Origin: Leptospira ainlahdjerensis
Lineage (GTDB): Bacteria > Spirochaetota > Leptospiria > Leptospirales > Leptospiraceae
NCBI RefSeq assembly: GCF_016919175.1
Contig: NZ_JAFFPU010000035.1
Coordinates: forward strand, 62,001 to 126,000
Reading direction: 5' to 3'
Length of the DNA: 64,000 nt
The notes under the pieces: model-generated
What the model saw: only the letters and a program-made list of their open reading frames with translations
What the model was told of the DNA's origin: nothing
Databases searched by the model: none
Position numbers and translations under genes: made by a program
In this document: piece by piece, positions 35,104-47,243 of the stretch
How the letters are laid out: every line of letters begins with the position of its first letter
Numbering within the stretch: position 1 is the stretch's first letter

Positions 35104-36217
35104 TGAGATAATAAGATAGTATTCCGTGAAAGGTTTCAGTCGATCCTTGGGGAAGATTTTTTCCGGGACAAGTTATACTCAGATCCGACAAAGAATAGAT
35201 CTGGTAGGGTTTGGCGAAAAATAGACGAATGAAAAAACGAAGCACGGAAGAAATATTAGAAAGGACATTGATGCTTCCCACGGAATTTTTTCTTACGATT
35301 TCCGCCGAACATCCTTCGTCAAAATAAATCTTTTCGTGCTTCGGAAGATCGTATCCGGAAAAGGGTTCCTTCTCCGTTTCCAGAACCTCGAACTTCGTGA
35401 TTTTACCGGAAAGAATGTTTTTACCGTGTGGATCGAGAAGCGCCACGGTTCTAAAATAACCGCCCGGAAAAGAATCGTTTCCCAAAAAGCCGCCCGTATA
35501 AAAACGAAAGTCTTTTGAATTGATCGAACGGAGTAGCTCCCATCTTCGACTGTATTTGTAAACTTCGTAATTTGTGAGGAGATGTTCCAATCCTCCGACT
35601 CCGGAAAGTTCCTTTTTTTTTCCGTCTTGAATCAAATATCCCCAAGCGGATTGAAAGGAATAGGCGATGTCGGCCTGTACAAATCTATTCGGATCTTTTA
35701 CGGGATATTTTCCTCCGGAAAGAGAAACTCCCTGTTTGAGACCGGATTTAAAGGATAAGAAGAATTTAATATCTTCAGTTTCTTGCTGAATTTCGATTCC
35801 TTCGGAATTCAACTCCATCCGATTGTTTTCTATCTTCAGATCGAACTTCCCCTTTTCCGCGGTGAGTTCTTTTCCGGAAAATTCTTTCGTGATGAATTTT
35901 GTTTCTTCTCCCAGAGTATGAATGACCAAACTGATTCCGCAGTTCTTCGTTCCCGGTCCGAGGTTGCTCACCAAAAAAGTAGCGTAGATAAAGGTTTTAT
36001 CGTCGGTGAAAGAATAATTCCAAGCTTCGAAATAACCTTCTTGAGCATAGGGTTGAAAAGAATAGTCTTTGAGACCTGCCTTTTTGAGAAATGCAATCTC
36101 TTCCGCTTTTGGAGAATCGATCCAAAAAATGCAACTTGCAAAAAGTAAAAGCGCTATGGACTTACGACGAGACAGAATTCTTAAAAAAACTTTTCCCAAG
36201 CGAGGTTGTTCCGACAT
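35093..36217 (-). CDS. Hypothetical secreted beta-rich protein
   Basis: From the start at 36217 (MSEQPRLGKVFLRILS) the protein has 374 residues, with a signal-like segment (SIALLLFASCIFWIDSPKAE). The remainder is strongly beta-predicted, e.g. FIYATFLVSNLGPGTKNCG and DFRFYTGGFLGNDSF, and contains GVGGLEHLLTNYEVYKYSRR in the middle. The layout is reminiscent of lipocalin-like CrtC/SVF1 proteins, but that is a weak guess. AAGGA lies ten bases before the ATG. It follows the gene at 36262 on the same strand. Confidence 0.65.
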   Translation of the reverse strand: MSEQPRLGKVFLRILSRRKSIALLLFASCIFWIDSPKAEEIAFLKKAGLKDYSFQPYAQEGYFEAWNYSFTDDKTFIYATFLVSNLGPGTKNCGISLVIHTLGEETKFITKEFSGKELTAEKGKFDLKIENNRMELNSEGIEIQQETEDIKFFLSFKSGLKQGVSLSGGKYPVKDPNRFVQADIAYSFQSAWGYLIQDGKKKELSGVGGLEHLLTNYEVYKYSRRWELLRSINSKDFRFYTGGFLGNDSFPGGYFRTVALLDPHGKNILSGKITKFEVLETEKEPFSGYDLPKHEKIYFDEGCSAEIVRKNSVGSINVLSNISSVLRFFIRLFFAKPYQIYSLSDLSITCPGKNLPQGSTETFHGILSYYLINP

Positions 36218-36261
36218 GCGGAAGATCCTTAATCCTGGGAAAAAATTGATCAAGCAGAAAC

Positions 36262-36669
36262 TTATTTGCTGAAGATTTTCGTTTCTTCTTCGTCGGCAAA
36301 AACACAATCTTTTTCGAAAAGATCCGAAATGCAGACAATGTCAAAAACCGGATGTGTTTTCGTGCCTTCGTTTAAAAAACGATCTCTTTCTTCCTGGATT
36401 CCGTCGATGTGAATCCAAGATTCGTATTTTTCGTTGGCCTTTATATAGATGAGAAAGTCGTGTTCCCCCAAACGTTTAAAGAATGCTTCGAAATTCTTAA
36501 AACCGTCCTTTTCCAATTGGATTCTCAGTTTTTGAGAATTGCTCAGTTTGGGGTAAGGGGTCTTTGCAACGTAGAATTGATTTAAGACCGAGACGATGTT
36601 TGCAAACTCGTCTTTTCGGCCGATCAATTTCTTCCATTCTCCTCGATCTAAATCGATTGTTTCTTTCAT
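36262..36669 (-). CDS. Hypothetical soluble protein
   Basis: The 135-residue protein (MKETIDLDRGEWKKLIGRKD) has no signal or membrane segment and ends EEETKIFSK. AGAGGT lies eight bases before the ATG. No family was recognised. It contains a charged N-terminal half and a central GEHDFLIYIKANEKYESWIH. It is upstream of the secreted beta-rich protein on the same strand, 45 bases apart, and is divergent from the next gene at 36766. Confidence 0.62.
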   Translation of the reverse strand: MKETIDLDRGEWKKLIGRKDEFANIVSVLNQFYVAKTPYPKLSNSQKLRIQLEKDGFKNFEAFFKRLGEHDFLIYIKANEKYESWIHIDGIQEERDRFLNEGTKTHPVFDIVCISDLFEKDCVFADEEETKIFSK

Positions 36670-36765
36670 TTTTTTTTACCTCTTCGAAAGAAACGGTTCC
36701 ATGAACTTTCAGAACGGAGTTTCCAATCCGATTTTTTCTAAAAAAAGGCGTAAAAAAGTGAAAAG

Positions 36766-37461
<696 letters not shown>

Positions 37462-37522
37462 AACTTTAAAACAAAATCATATTCTACTATAGCATCATCG
37501 CAAAATTTTAAAGGAGAATTCA

Positions 37523-38719
<1,197 letters not shown>

Positions 38720-38738
38720 TATGATTTGAATTCGAGTT

Positions 38739-38759
38739 CCCGACCAAACTTTGGTCGGG
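38739..38759 (+). terminator. Hairpin downstream of icd
   Basis: CCCGACCAAA and TTTGGTCGGG form an almost perfect inverted repeat with a tiny central loop; the realistic stem is eight base pairs with a loop AACTT. A weak T-rich run (ATTCTTAT) follows. It lies 20 bases after the icd stop. Confidence 0.7.
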
Positions 38760-38776
38760 GATTCTTATCAAGACTT

Positions 38777-39445
38777 ATGAAACTCAAAAACCTTCTCCGA
38801 AAATCAAAAGAATTTCGAAGAATCAAATGGTTCGTGGTTTTGATCTTCCTCGTTTTCTCATTCTCTCTTTTTTCTCAAAAAAATCCCAAAGAACCGACCT
38901 TACCATCCGAACCGACGATCAACGGAGATTCCCGTAATTCGAGAGGGGAAGCTGGAAAACAAAGCGGGAGCGGAGTCGATGAGAAGGGCGAAAAAAAAAT
39001 CAAAGTGATCTTTTGCGACGGAAGGGAAGTCGATGGCTATTGGAAAAACGCACCGAACGAATTTAAGTTCAAACACAAAAAAAGCAATATCACTTATTCC
39101 AAAGCGCTCAAGCTGGAAGAAGTTTCCAAAATTAAAATTGTTACCTGGAAGTTAAAGGCTTCCAATCCTAGAAAAGAAGGAACTCCGTATCGAGCCGAAC
39201 CGTATCAGATTCAGATGTTTTCGTTTTCGGGAGAATCTTTTTTGAAAGAACCTCTGGAAACCGGAGAGATTCAACAGATTTCGTTTAACAATCAATTCGG
39301 GGACGCGACTTTGTTTTTTTATTGGAACGATCTTCAATACGAAAACGGACAGTGGTTTTCCGGTTTAAAATCCTTTTCGGGAGAATTTAGATCGGACTGT
39401 CATCCGGACGTGATCCGTGAGATTCAGTTTCCGGCAGTAAATTAG
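38777..39445 (+). CDS. Hypothetical membrane-anchored or secreted protein
   Basis: From the ATG at 38777 the protein has 222 residues. A basic N terminus precedes a signal-like hydrophobic segment ([14 protein letters not shown]); a low-complexity, Pro/Ser/Gly/Lys-rich stretch (about 35-75) leads into a beta-rich C-terminal half ([33 protein letters not shown]). No family was recognised. Its stop TAG overlaps the TAA of the convergent receiver gene (TTAG) by four bases. Confidence 0.65.
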   Translation: MKLKNLLRKSKEFRRIKWFVVLIFLVFSFSLFSQKNPKEPTLPSEPTINGDSRNSRGEAGKQSGSGVDEKGEKKIKVIFCDGREVDGYWKNAPNEFKFKHKKSNITYSKALKLEEVSKIKIVTWKLKASNPRKEGTPYRAEPYQIQMFSFSGESFLKEPLETGEIQQISFNNQFGDATLFFYWNDLQYENGQWFSGLKSFSGEFRSDCHPDVIREIQFPAVN

Positions 39446-40224
39446 TTTTTTTGAATATATTCTAAGATACTTCTTTCGGAATACGGTTTGTGAAGTATCC
39501 TTACGTTTATCGGAAGTTTTGACCTGCTGATTCCTTCGTTTTCTTCCAGCCCAGTGATAACCGCGATCGGAACCGAATCAAAACGATTTTGTTTTCTGAT
39601 AGCTTCGACAAATTCTTCCCCTGAAAAATCGGGCATAATCCAATCTGTGAAGATATGTGAAATTTCGAAATCGGAGGACAAAAGAAATTCCAACGCTTTT
39701 TTTCCTTCCGTAAACGCTTGAACTTGAAACCCGTTCTTTTTCAAAATTTTTCCGAGTAAAAGAAGATTGAGTTCGGAGTCGTCCACGATGACGATCTTTT
39801 TATGGTGGTTAGGATGTAACTGATTCGAATCCTCTTTACCGTAAGCAAGTTCTATAATTTCTTCGATGACTGCCTTAAATTCTTCGATTCCTAAAGGTTT
39901 TGGATAGATTCCGTCAAAACCGAATTCTTTCGCTTTGTCTCGATTGGATTCGATGTCGCCCGATGTAATGAGATAAATTTTAGAATTTTTGCAAGCGCTC
40001 GATTTTTTATCGCGAAAACTTGTTCGAATGATTTTGCAAACGTTAAAACCGTCTGCATCCGGAAGAATCATTCCGATTGTGATAAGATCGAAAGATTCCT
40101 GAAACGCAAGATCCAATCCCTCTTTTGCAGTCGCCGCTTCGACGATTTGAAAATCCTCGGAAGGAAAAAAGGAAGATATGATTCTCCTAACGGTGGCCCC
40201 GGAATCTAAAACCAAAACTTTCAA
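39442..40224 (-). CDS. Dual receiver-domain protein, first domain degenerate
   Basis: The 260 residues contain two receiver domains. The second (about 142-260) has intact residues: acidic pair in [10 protein letters not shown], phospho-acceptor Asp in [11 protein letters not shown], and Lys in ILHKPYS. In the first (about 1-120) the phospho-acceptor position in [13 protein letters not shown] is Gly where Asp would be, and the acidic pair is reduced to one Asp (VLDSG), so it probably cannot be phosphorylated. There is no output domain, so it must act through protein contacts. It overlaps the upstream hypothetical gene by four bases. Confidence 0.87.
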   Translation of the reverse strand: MKVLVLDSGATVRRIISSFFPSEDFQIVEAATAKEGLDLAFQESFDLITIGMILPDADGFNVCKIIRTSFRDKKSSACKNSKIYLITSGDIESNRDKAKEFGFDGIYPKPLGIEEFKAVIEEIIELAYGKEDSNQLHPNHHKKIVIVDDSELNLLLLGKILKKNGFQVQAFTEGKKALEFLLSSDFEISHIFTDWIMPDFSGEEFVEAIRKQNRFDSVPIAVITGLEENEGISRSKLPINVRILHKPYSERSILEYIQKN

Positions 40225-40610
40225 ATAGGATTCTCACCTGAATTGATTTCAGAAATTCCAGATTCGTAAATTTGAATATAACGAATCAGTTCATCTACGA
40301 TTTCTTCGGGGCTCTCCAAAAATTCTCCGCTTGGTTTTGTCCAAGAAAGGGAATTCGAAGGGTTTGTATCCAAGCTGAGATAATAAATCGGAGAAGCGCC
40401 GGGTAAGGATTTTATATCGGAAGGCATCAGAGTAAAAGAACCAAAGATGGAGAATATGGCTTTGTATCGTTTTCCGTGATAGGACGTCTGATAGGCTCGG
40501 GGCCACTCCCCGGAATCCGATTTTGATTCTAAGGGAAAAGACTCATTCAAAAAGGAAATGAGTTCCTCCGTTTTTTTTACCTTATTTTCGAATGAACCTG
40601 TTTCACTCAT
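40221..40610 (-). CDS. Hypothetical soluble protein in the mazG operon
   Basis: The protein has 129 residues and starts [20 protein letters not shown]. It is a soluble protein of mixed structure with a central [20 protein letters not shown] segment and [23 protein letters not shown] C-terminal helix; no family was recognised. Its start overlaps the mazG stop and its stop overlaps the receiver gene start by four bases each, so the three genes are translated together. Confidence 0.65.
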   Translation of the reverse strand: MSETGSFENKVKKTEELISFLNESFPLESKSDSGEWPRAYQTSYHGKRYKAIFSIFGSFTLMPSDIKSLPGASPIYYLSLDTNPSNSLSWTKPSGEFLESPEEIVDELIRYIQIYESGISEINSGENPI

Positions 40611-41422
40611 GATTCTAATTCTTTGGCCTTGTCCCAGAGCCGATCCATTTCTTGTAGGTTGGAATCGGCCGGTGTCTTTCCTTCATTTTGAAGAGACTCT
40701 TCAATGTATTGAAATCTTGTCTTGAATTTTGCATTCGTTCTTGTAAGAGCTGATTCGGCGGAGATTCCAAGATGTCTTCCTAAGTTTACCAGACTGAATA
40801 GAAGATCTCCAAATTCTTCTTCGATACGAACTTGATTGGATCCGTCTGCCTTCGTCTTACCGTATTCAACTAAGAACTCTTCCATTTCCTCTCTGACTTT
40901 TCCTTCCACGTCTGAAATATCTTTCCAATCGAATCCAACCTTAGCCGCTTTCTTTTGATACTTTTCTGCTTTTAAGAGAGAGGAGAAATTTTCCGGAATG
41001 TTAGAAAAAATAGACGAGTAACTTGACTGCTTCTTTTCCTTATCTTTGATTTTTTCCCAATTTTCGATCACCTCCTGAGAAGAAGAAAGTGTGAGCTCTT
41101 CCGGACGAAAGACATGAGGATGTCTGAAAATTAACTTATCCGCTACACGTTCCGCAACGTCTGCTAAATCAAAGGCATTTCTTTCTTCGGCGAGTCTTGC
41201 GTGGAATACTACCTGAAATAAAAGATCTCCCAATTCTTCCTTTAGAAGTTCGTCGTTTTTTTTGAGGATAGCTTCGATTACCTCCTGAGATTCTTCGATC
41301 AGATAAGGAACGAGGGTTTGGTGATCTTGCTCCTTGTCCCAGGGACATCCATTTTCACCCCGTAAAGTGGCCGTTACGTCCCTAAGTTTGCTGATTTCTT
41401 CGTGAAGCGATTTGATTGGCAT
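40607..41422 (-). CDS. mazG: MazG nucleoside triphosphate pyrophosphohydrolase
   Basis: The 271-residue protein has two MazG repeats. In the N-terminal one are [20 protein letters not shown] and [14 protein letters not shown], and in the C-terminal one [11 protein letters not shown] and [18 protein letters not shown]. The Glu/Asp-rich helices bind Mg. MazG hydrolyses NTPs and dNTPs to monophosphates and removes damaged nucleotides. It is the first gene of a three-gene overlapping operon with a hypothetical protein and the dual-receiver protein. Confidence 0.92.
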   Translation of the reverse strand: MPIKSLHEEISKLRDVTATLRGENGCPWDKEQDHQTLVPYLIEESQEVIEAILKKNDELLKEELGDLLFQVVFHARLAEERNAFDLADVAERVADKLIFRHPHVFRPEELTLSSSQEVIENWEKIKDKEKKQSSYSSIFSNIPENFSSLLKAEKYQKKAAKVGFDWKDISDVEGKVREEMEEFLVEYGKTKADGSNQVRIEEEFGDLLFSLVNLGRHLGISAESALTRTNAKFKTRFQYIEESLQNEGKTPADSNLQEMDRLWDKAKELES

Positions 41423-41573
41423 AATGGTCCTCTAAAATGACGAAAGGCGAATGGTTCCATTTTTTTCAAAGGAGCGCAAATCGCACGTCTTTTCGGGCGC
41501 TTTGGCTCGGGATTGGATTGACGGGAACCGCAAAAAACGAGTATAGTAATAAAAAATACTTTCTAGGCGCTCT

Positions 41574-42098
41574 ATGATACGTTCAAAAAGTCTTATCGTT
41601 CTTTCACTCATTCTGATCGCGGTTGCCAGTCGCTATTTTCCACACCCGGCTAATTTTACGCCAATTCTCGCGATTTCTCTTTTTGCGGGGGCTCATTTTG
41701 CTTCCAAAAAATTATCTCTGATTCTTCCCATCCTCGCTCTGTTAATAAGCGATTTGATCATTGGGTTTCATGATCTGATGCCGGTCGTTTACGGAATGTC
41801 CTTATTGCTTGTTGTTATGGGTTGGCAGTTGCGCGCTTCTTTGTCCGTTGGAAGAATCGCTCTTTCTTCCGTAATCGGATCTGTAGCCTTCTTTGCGGTA
41901 ACAAACTTTTTCGTTTGGCTGACTTCGGGAATGTATACTTTGGATCTAAGCGGGTTTGTCCAATGTTACATTATGGCGATTCCGTTCTTTCCAAACGGTT
42001 TGTTGGGAGATCTTTTTTATACTTCGGTTCTTTTCGGGGCGTTCGCGCTCATTGAAAAAGCCGGTTGGTTGAAACTGGCTCCTGTTCCCGTGAAATAA
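41574..42098 (+). CDS. DUF6580-family membrane protein
   Basis: The protein has 174 residues and about five membrane helices. The start [20 protein letters not shown] with the conserved Arg-x-x-Pro-x-Pro-x-Asn-Phe-x-Pro pattern and [17 protein letters not shown] near the end fit the DUF6580 family, which is related in shape to S components of ECF vitamin transporters. Its ligand is unknown. It is a single gene on the plus strand, divergent from mazG, and ends before the convergent outer-membrane protein gene at 42203. Confidence 0.78.
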   Translation: MIRSKSLIVLSLILIAVASRYFPHPANFTPILAISLFAGAHFASKKLSLILPILALLISDLIIGFHDLMPVVYGMSLLLVVMGWQLRASLSVGRIALSSVIGSVAFFAVTNFFVWLTSGMYTLDLSGFVQCYIMAIPFFPNGLLGDLFYTSVLFGAFALIEKAGWLKLAPVPVK

Positions 42099-42202
42099 AT
42101 TCGGATTCTTATCAGAATTTGAATTCGGTGCAGTTCGGAGTTCCGACGTCGATCTGCACTGAAAATTTTTCCTTTTTCGATCTTAGAATTCTCCAATCCT
42201 TT

Positions 42203-43471
42203 TTACAAGATCAAAGAAACCCCCAAATAAAATCCGTAATAAGAATCTACGACCTCTTTTTCCAGGGCCGGTCTTGTAGATGTCAAGTCCGCCGGTTTCG
42301 TGATCGTATTCAAAGCGGTGGAGCTGATTAAGTCTGGAATTAAAAGAGAAGCGTTGTAGTTGTAGCCGGAAACTGAAGATCTCATCTCCGTGTATTGAAA
42401 ACCGAATGTAAACTTTAACCAGCTCGTTCTAGAAAAAGAAAGCCCCGTGTCCAATTGATAGCCTGTTCTTTTCACAAGATTTTCCCCGGCTGACCCCGCG
42501 GTTTCGGTCACGAGAAAATTCTGAACTCCGTTATAATTTGTCGTTCCGTTGGTTTTAAGATGATATTTTCCCAATGTTTTAAAGTAGTCTGCGCTTGCGT
42601 GAAACTGAAAATACGAATTCAGTTTTTTTACGATTCGAAATCCGATCTGTGGTCCGAGCCCCCCCGCTTTTTCCTCCATGTTTCCAAAACCTGAACCACC
42701 CGGAAGATTTCCGTATTCTTTCGAATACGTATCCAAATTTCGAATTCCCAAAGAAGGTCCAATTCTGGTTCCGGAACCGGTTTCAAAAAAATAGAGAAGA
42801 TTGAGTTGGATGTCTGTTCTTCTCAATTGTGGTCCGTAAATGCTATAGGATTGGTTTAAGTTTCCGGAGGTTGGATTGATATTGATCGATGAAAAAGTGG
42901 GATTGATTCTCAGATCTAAGAAAGTCGCTTCCACGCCGAACTTTTTGGATTCGGTTAAGAATAAAAAACGTATAGGGTAAGCGGTCTTCGTATTTCCCTG
43001 AGGGCTCGAATAGAAACTTCCGGTGTTATTGATGAGATGTGCGTCAAAACCTCCTACGGCGGCCGCTGAATTAATGCTTCGGTATGTCCCCGAAGTAAAA
43101 AGAAAAGAATTGGTTTCGTTTGCGGAAACGTTTTGTCTTCTTGCTAACGATTCCGGAACCCAAGTCGCCTGATTAAAAAGGACTCCGATTTCGAATGTGG
43201 CCCCTTTGGGGGCTTTGTTGAGCTCTTGTTCGTGGAGCGTATTTCTTAATTCGGCGGCTTCCGTTCTTTTTCTTTGAATTTCTAAAATCAGCCTCTGTCT
43301 TGTCACAGGATCCTGAACTCTTCCGGTTTTTGCTTCGAGTTCATCCGCTTCCTTGTCCAATTGGTCAGGACTTAGGGGAGGCGTTTTGGCTTGAGCGAGA
43401 ATTCCCGACGAAAGGGAAACGAACAGAAGGAATAAAATAAAAGTTGTTAGGCTTTGCGTTTGGTTCTTCAT
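42203..43471 (-). CDS. Putative outer-membrane beta-barrel protein
   Basis: The protein has 422 residues. A signal peptide ending in GILAQA is followed by a coiled-coil-like segment ([18 protein letters not shown], about 40-90) and a C-terminal domain of alternating strands with aromatic ends ([34 protein letters not shown]), ending in [10 protein letters not shown]. This looks like an outer-membrane beta barrel with a periplasmic helical head. No exact family was recognised. It has its own promoter region; the upstream 540 bases contain no gene. Confidence 0.72.
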   Translation of the reverse strand: MKNQTQSLTTFILFLLFVSLSSGILAQAKTPPLSPDQLDKEADELEAKTGRVQDPVTRQRLILEIQRKRTEAAELRNTLHEQELNKAPKGATFEIGVLFNQATWVPESLARRQNVSANETNSFLFTSGTYRSINSAAAVGGFDAHLINNTGSFYSSPQGNTKTAYPIRFLFLTESKKFGVEATFLDLRINPTFSSININPTSGNLNQSYSIYGPQLRRTDIQLNLLYFFETGSGTRIGPSLGIRNLDTYSKEYGNLPGGSGFGNMEEKAGGLGPQIGFRIVKKLNSYFQFHASADYFKTLGKYHLKTNGTTNYNGVQNFLVTETAGSAGENLVKRTGYQLDTGLSFSRTSWLKFTFGFQYTEMRSSVSGYNYNASLLIPDLISSTALNTITKPADLTSTRPALEKEVVDSYYGFYLGVSLIL

Positions 43472-44008
43472 ATATTTTTCGAGTGTGAATTAGATAAGAC
43501 GATAGAATTCGAAATTCAAACATTTTTTTCCTAAAAGACGAAAAAGAAAAACACTACAAAATTCTTCTTCGTACAATAAAGAAATAGAATGACCTTAGAG
43601 ATGGACCGAATTTCCCAAAGGTTTTTTTTAGCTTTCTCTATAGGCTTTGGATGAGCGCTCCGATTTTTCGCCTAGCTGGACGTTTTGATGGATAAGAGTC
43701 TCTCCTATTTTTATCGACCTTTGGAGGATCTTAGGAATCATTCCAAATTTTAAATCGGAAGTTACGGATTTAAAATCTAAGGTTTCTCTTCGGTGATTTT
43801 TATATTTTAAAATTTTATCTTTTATACCGGTAAATTTGAAACTTCATAAAATCAAAAAAATTACCGATGCGTGGAAGGAAGTTTAAAATTAGAATTTTTC
43901 CGTATGGAAGTCGCGTCCTTTGGTTCCGCTCACTGAAAACGGAAATAAAAATAAAAAATGAATTCGAATTCTTAAAAGTCTTATGCAATAGAATAAAAAA
44001 GAGAGAGT
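43472..44008. other. Intergenic region, AT-rich, no recognised gene
   Basis: These 537 bases lie between two divergent genes and must hold both promoters. The last part is AT-rich (ATTTTTATATTTTAAAATTTTATC). A 64-codon plus-strand frame from 43867 overlaps the LOG gene and was rejected. No repeat, tRNA or hairpin of note was found. Confidence 0.5.
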
Positions 44009-44563
44009 ATGAATTTTACCAAGTCAGCAGTTTGTGTTTTTTGCGGTTCCCGAAACGGTAACAATCCCGTTTATTCAAAAGTCGCTCGGGAGTTAGGGGC
44101 CTTGCTCGTACAGAAGAATCTGGATCTGGTCTATGGGGGCGCGTCTTGCGGACTTATGGGAACGATCGCGGATGCGGTGATGGACAATGGAGGATCGGTT
44201 TCCGGAATTATTCCCGACTTTCTAACGTTAAAAGAAATCAAACACGATCGTGTAAAAGATATCATGATCGTATCTTCGATGCACGAAAGAAAGTTTAGAA
44301 TGTATGAGAGGTCCGCCGGTTTTATCGCGCTCCCCGGAGGAATTGGAACGTTGGACGAACTCGTGGAAATCACGACTTGGAATCAGCTCAAACTCATCAG
44401 AAAACCTTTGGGTTTATTGAATACGGAAGGTTATTTCGATCATCTTCTCAAACAACTGGATAGAATGGTCAAAGACGGTTTTATGGATTCCACTACAAAA
44501 GAAGCTTTGATCGTTTCGGAAAATCCCTCCGAACTTTTGGATTTATTGATAAAGAAGTTTTGA
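44009..44563 (+). CDS. LOG-family protein (putative nucleoside 5'-monophosphate phosphoribohydrolase)
   Basis: The 184 residues start with [19 protein letters not shown], followed by [20 protein letters not shown] and the PGG-GT-E motif in [16 protein letters not shown], which holds the catalytic Glu and Arg region. Family members cleave N6-modified AMP or AMP at the glycosidic bond; plant homologues activate cytokinins. The bacterial substrate is not certain. It is a single gene between AT-rich intergenic regions. Confidence 0.88.
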   Translation: MNFTKSAVCVFCGSRNGNNPVYSKVARELGALLVQKNLDLVYGGASCGLMGTIADAVMDNGGSVSGIIPDFLTLKEIKHDRVKDIMIVSSMHERKFRMYERSAGFIALPGGIGTLDELVEITTWNQLKLIRKPLGLLNTEGYFDHLLKQLDRMVKDGFMDSTTKEALIVSENPSELLDLLIKKF

Positions 44564-44609
44564 GAATTCCTATCTCTGAAAAAAGAAATTCTCTTAAAAC
44601 CAACGGAAC

Positions 44610-44622
44610 GTAGGAACTCCCA
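44610..44622 (+). repeat. Short dispersed repeat GTAGGAACTCCCA
   Basis: This 13-base motif recurs with one to three changes at 44683, 50458 (reverse orientation) and 50618, always in intergenic sequence. The core is GGAACTC. Such short repeats resemble the dispersed intergenic motifs seen in leptospiral genomes. Confidence 0.5.
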
Positions 44623-44682
44623 TAAGAATGAAACTGGAGAGGTTTTTTACAAAAGCCATTTATCTCTAAAGATACATTATCC

Positions 44683-44695
44683 GTGGGAACTCTAA
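44683..44695 (+). repeat. Short dispersed repeat GTGGGAACTCTAA
   Basis: This is the second copy of the GTRGGAACTC motif in the same intergenic region, 73 bases from the first and in the same orientation. Confidence 0.45.
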
Positions 44696-44917
44696 CTTTT
44701 TATCACCAGCCACCTTGAATATTGTAAGCGGTTTCTTTTTAGGTTGAAATGGAAGATTTTAATTTTTGGGAATTTTCAAAACGGAAAATTTTTTTTCAAT
44801 ACTTTTACAGCGGCCGAAGTTGAAATCTTTTTGCAAAAAGGATTTTAGCACCAATTTAGATCTAACAAAATGTTTTCGATCTATGAGGAATCGGAATTTC
44901 CTTCCGGGAAACAAAAC

Positions 44918-46021
44918 TTATTCTTTCTCGGGTTCCGGTTCCAGAATTAGAAGCAGTTCTTTATTTTCCGATTCTCTGGCAAGATCCAAAGTCGACTTCC
45001 CGTCTAAATTTTTTAAAAATGGGGATGCGTTTTCGCCGAACAGGAATTTGACGATTCCGATCCTTTCGTTCATTACGGCGATATGAAGCGGGGTATTTCC
45101 TTCTAGGTCGATCGAGTTCGGAGAAATTTCAAGGCCGAGAATCGTTTTACAAAGATTTTCGTCTCCGACTTTTGCGGCTTCGAAAAGTCTTTCCACAAGA
45201 ATCTTTTTGAGAATTTTTACGGCGTGGTGGTATTTCTGTCTTTCGGCTTCTTCCAAACCGGTTTTTCCGGAAGTATTTACTTTCAAAGGATCGGCCCCGA
45301 TTTTTAGAAGCCTTTCGAGACATTCTACGCTATCGTGAGAAGCTGCGAGTAAAAGGGCAGTGTTTCCGTCCGCATCACGATTTTCTAAAATGGATTTGCT
45401 TTCCTCTTTTTCCAAAAATAAATCCAAGATTTCAAAATCATTGTGAAGAGAAGTGAGATGAAGAATGGTCCTTCCTTCCGAATTCTTCTTTAAAAAATCG
45501 GCGTTCTGATTCAAAAGATATTCTACGATCGAAAGATGTCCGAGATCGACCGCAAGCAACAACGGGGAATATCCTTCTCCGTTTCTTTCTTCCAAGTCCG
45601 GACGCGGTTCTTCGTTTTCATAAACCAATTCTACGATCTCTACGTTCCCCGTACTCACTGCCTTAGTAAGAGGCGTGTTACCTGCAAAATCTTTCTTACC
45701 ACAATCGGCGCCGGCTTCCAAAAACGTTCTTATCAAGTCTTCGTTTCCAAGATCCAGAGATATGAGTAAAGGGGTTTCACCACGAGAGTTTGCTTCGTCC
45801 GGATCGGCGCCCGCTTTCAAAAGAATTTCGATCGCTTCCAAGTCTAAATTTTTCACCGCCCAGGAAAGAACTCCGGAACCGTAGTTATCCCTATAATCTT
45901 TCAACCAATCGATAAGAATTTGTTCTCCTTCCATTTCTGAAAGAAGTCTTTTGATTTCTTCATTCTTTCCGGTTTTGACTGCGGAAAAAAGGTCGATTAG
46001 AGATTCAGAAAAATCACTCAG
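44918..46021 (-). CDS. Ankyrin-repeat protein, probable CTG start
   Basis: About nine ankyrin repeats fill the product, e.g. EEANSRGETPLLISLDLGNE-like units and DLEGNTPLHIAVMNERIGIV near the end. The first ATG is at 45934, but the upstream sequence in the same frame (SLIDLFSAVKTGKNEEIKR) is itself the start of an ankyrin unit. No ATG, GTG or TTG lies in it; a CTG at 46021 has GGAG eight bases upstream and overlaps the transporter stop. The protein then has 367 residues. It is a soluble interaction protein; its targets are unknown. It is co-transcribed with the AEC transporter. Confidence 0.78.
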   Translation of the reverse strand: MSDFSESLIDLFSAVKTGKNEEIKRLLSEMEGEQILIDWLKDYRDNYGSGVLSWAVKNLDLEAIEILLKAGADPDEANSRGETPLLISLDLGNEDLIRTFLEAGADCGKKDFAGNTPLTKAVSTGNVEIVELVYENEEPRPDLEERNGEGYSPLLLAVDLGHLSIVEYLLNQNADFLKKNSEGRTILHLTSLHNDFEILDLFLEKEESKSILENRDADGNTALLLAASHDSVECLERLLKIGADPLKVNTSGKTGLEEAERQKYHHAVKILKKILVERLFEAAKVGDENLCKTILGLEISPNSIDLEGNTPLHIAVMNERIGIVKFLFGENASPFLKNLDGKSTLDLARESENKELLLILEPEPEKE

Positions 46022-46965
46022 AAAAAATTCTCCAAAAAAGAGTAAAATAAAAACAAAGTCGGAATGGAAAACAAAAGTCCGATTCCCGGAAATGCGGCAG
46101 AAAGTACCGGTCTAAATCCCATCTGAAGGGCTACAACCGAAGCTGTAATCATCGGCGCCATTCCCGCTTCCAAAACAGCAATCCTTATATGTTTCGGGTT
46201 TACTTTCAGAAAAAAATAGCAAAGGAATATTAAAATCGGCGCAAAAAGCAATTTATAAATCAGTCCGGTCAAAAGAGCGGTTCCAAAGGAAGATTCCGAT
46301 TCCTTTTCTTGGGAATCAGGATCCGAAAACCGAAGCTGAAACCCGACCGTAAATAAGGCAATTGGGACCAATGTTTCTCCTAAAGTTTTAAACACGGAAT
46401 GGATCGCTTCCGGGATTGTGAAAAGTCTTAGGAAAAACGAAAAAAGTAAAGCAAGAAACGGAGGGAAAGTAAAGAGTCTCTTCAAAATGGACTCGAAGAG
46501 CTTTGGATCATTTTTCTTTTTATTTTCGGGAAGATATCTTACCGCTAAAAGAAAACCGGGGATTGCAAGACAAAGAAAGGTTCCGAATTGGTCCGCGATC
46601 AGGACTGCGCTCGTGACTTCTTCTCCGTAGAACATTCTGAGCACCGGAAGTCCGACAAAGGATGTGTTTCCTAGTCCGCAACAAAGAGTAACTGAGATCC
46701 TAGTCTCGGAAGTCCAATGGAAGAATCGACCGGCGAAATAAAAAAATACGATGGAAATTCCGAACACCAGCCAAGGCATCAACGCTAAATAGATAAAAGA
46801 AAATTCCAAAAGTATGGACGGAACGTTCGCTAAGATGAGGGAGGGAAGCGAAACATAAATCACAAAACTTCCTAAAACCTGGGCCGAGTTCTCCGGAAGA
46901 ATTCCGCTGCGTTTGAGAAGCCAACCGGCAAAAATGCAAATCGGAATTAGAATTAAATGGGCCAT
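46018..46965 (-). CDS. AEC-family (auxin efflux carrier-like) transporter
   Basis: The 315 residues form about ten membrane helices in two halves, as in the AEC/malonate-type carrier family. The start MAHLILIPICIFAGWLLKRS and FVIYVSLPSLILANVP, with ALLFSFFLRLFTIPEAIH and PALVLSAAFPGIGLLFSIP-like ends, are typical. Such proteins move organic acids or amino-acid derivatives at the inner membrane. Its stop is next to the ankyrin gene's proposed start. The substrate is unknown. Confidence 0.85.
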   Translation of the reverse strand: MAHLILIPICIFAGWLLKRSGILPENSAQVLGSFVIYVSLPSLILANVPSILLEFSFIYLALMPWLVFGISIVFFYFAGRFFHWTSETRISVTLCCGLGNTSFVGLPVLRMFYGEEVTSAVLIADQFGTFLCLAIPGFLLAVRYLPENKKKNDPKLFESILKRLFTFPPFLALLFSFFLRLFTIPEAIHSVFKTLGETLVPIALFTVGFQLRFSDPDSQEKESESSFGTALLTGLIYKLLFAPILIFLCYFFLKVNPKHIRIAVLEAGMAPMITASVVALQMGFRPVLSAAFPGIGLLFSIPTLFLFYSFLENFF

Positions 46966-47014
46966 CCGTTGGACACAGTGAAGATCGGAAAGGATAGGGC
47001 AAGAGTTTTAGAAA

Positions 47015-47232
<218 letters not shown>

Positions 47233-47243
<11 letters not shown>

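Larger units (their letters stand above)
44564..44917. other. Intergenic region with two short repeats
   Basis: The 354 bases separate the LOG gene from the ankyrin gene. Close to the LOG stop an imperfect hairpin (GTTTTGAGAATT against AATTCTCTTAAAAC) is present. Two copies of a GTRGGAACTCYYA motif occur at 44610 and 44683. No protein-coding frame with a ribosome site was found. Confidence 0.55.

Noticed and set aside
43867..44061. A 64-codon plus-strand frame upstream of the LOG gene
   Set aside because: It overlaps the LOG start, is of biased basic composition and has no ribosome site.
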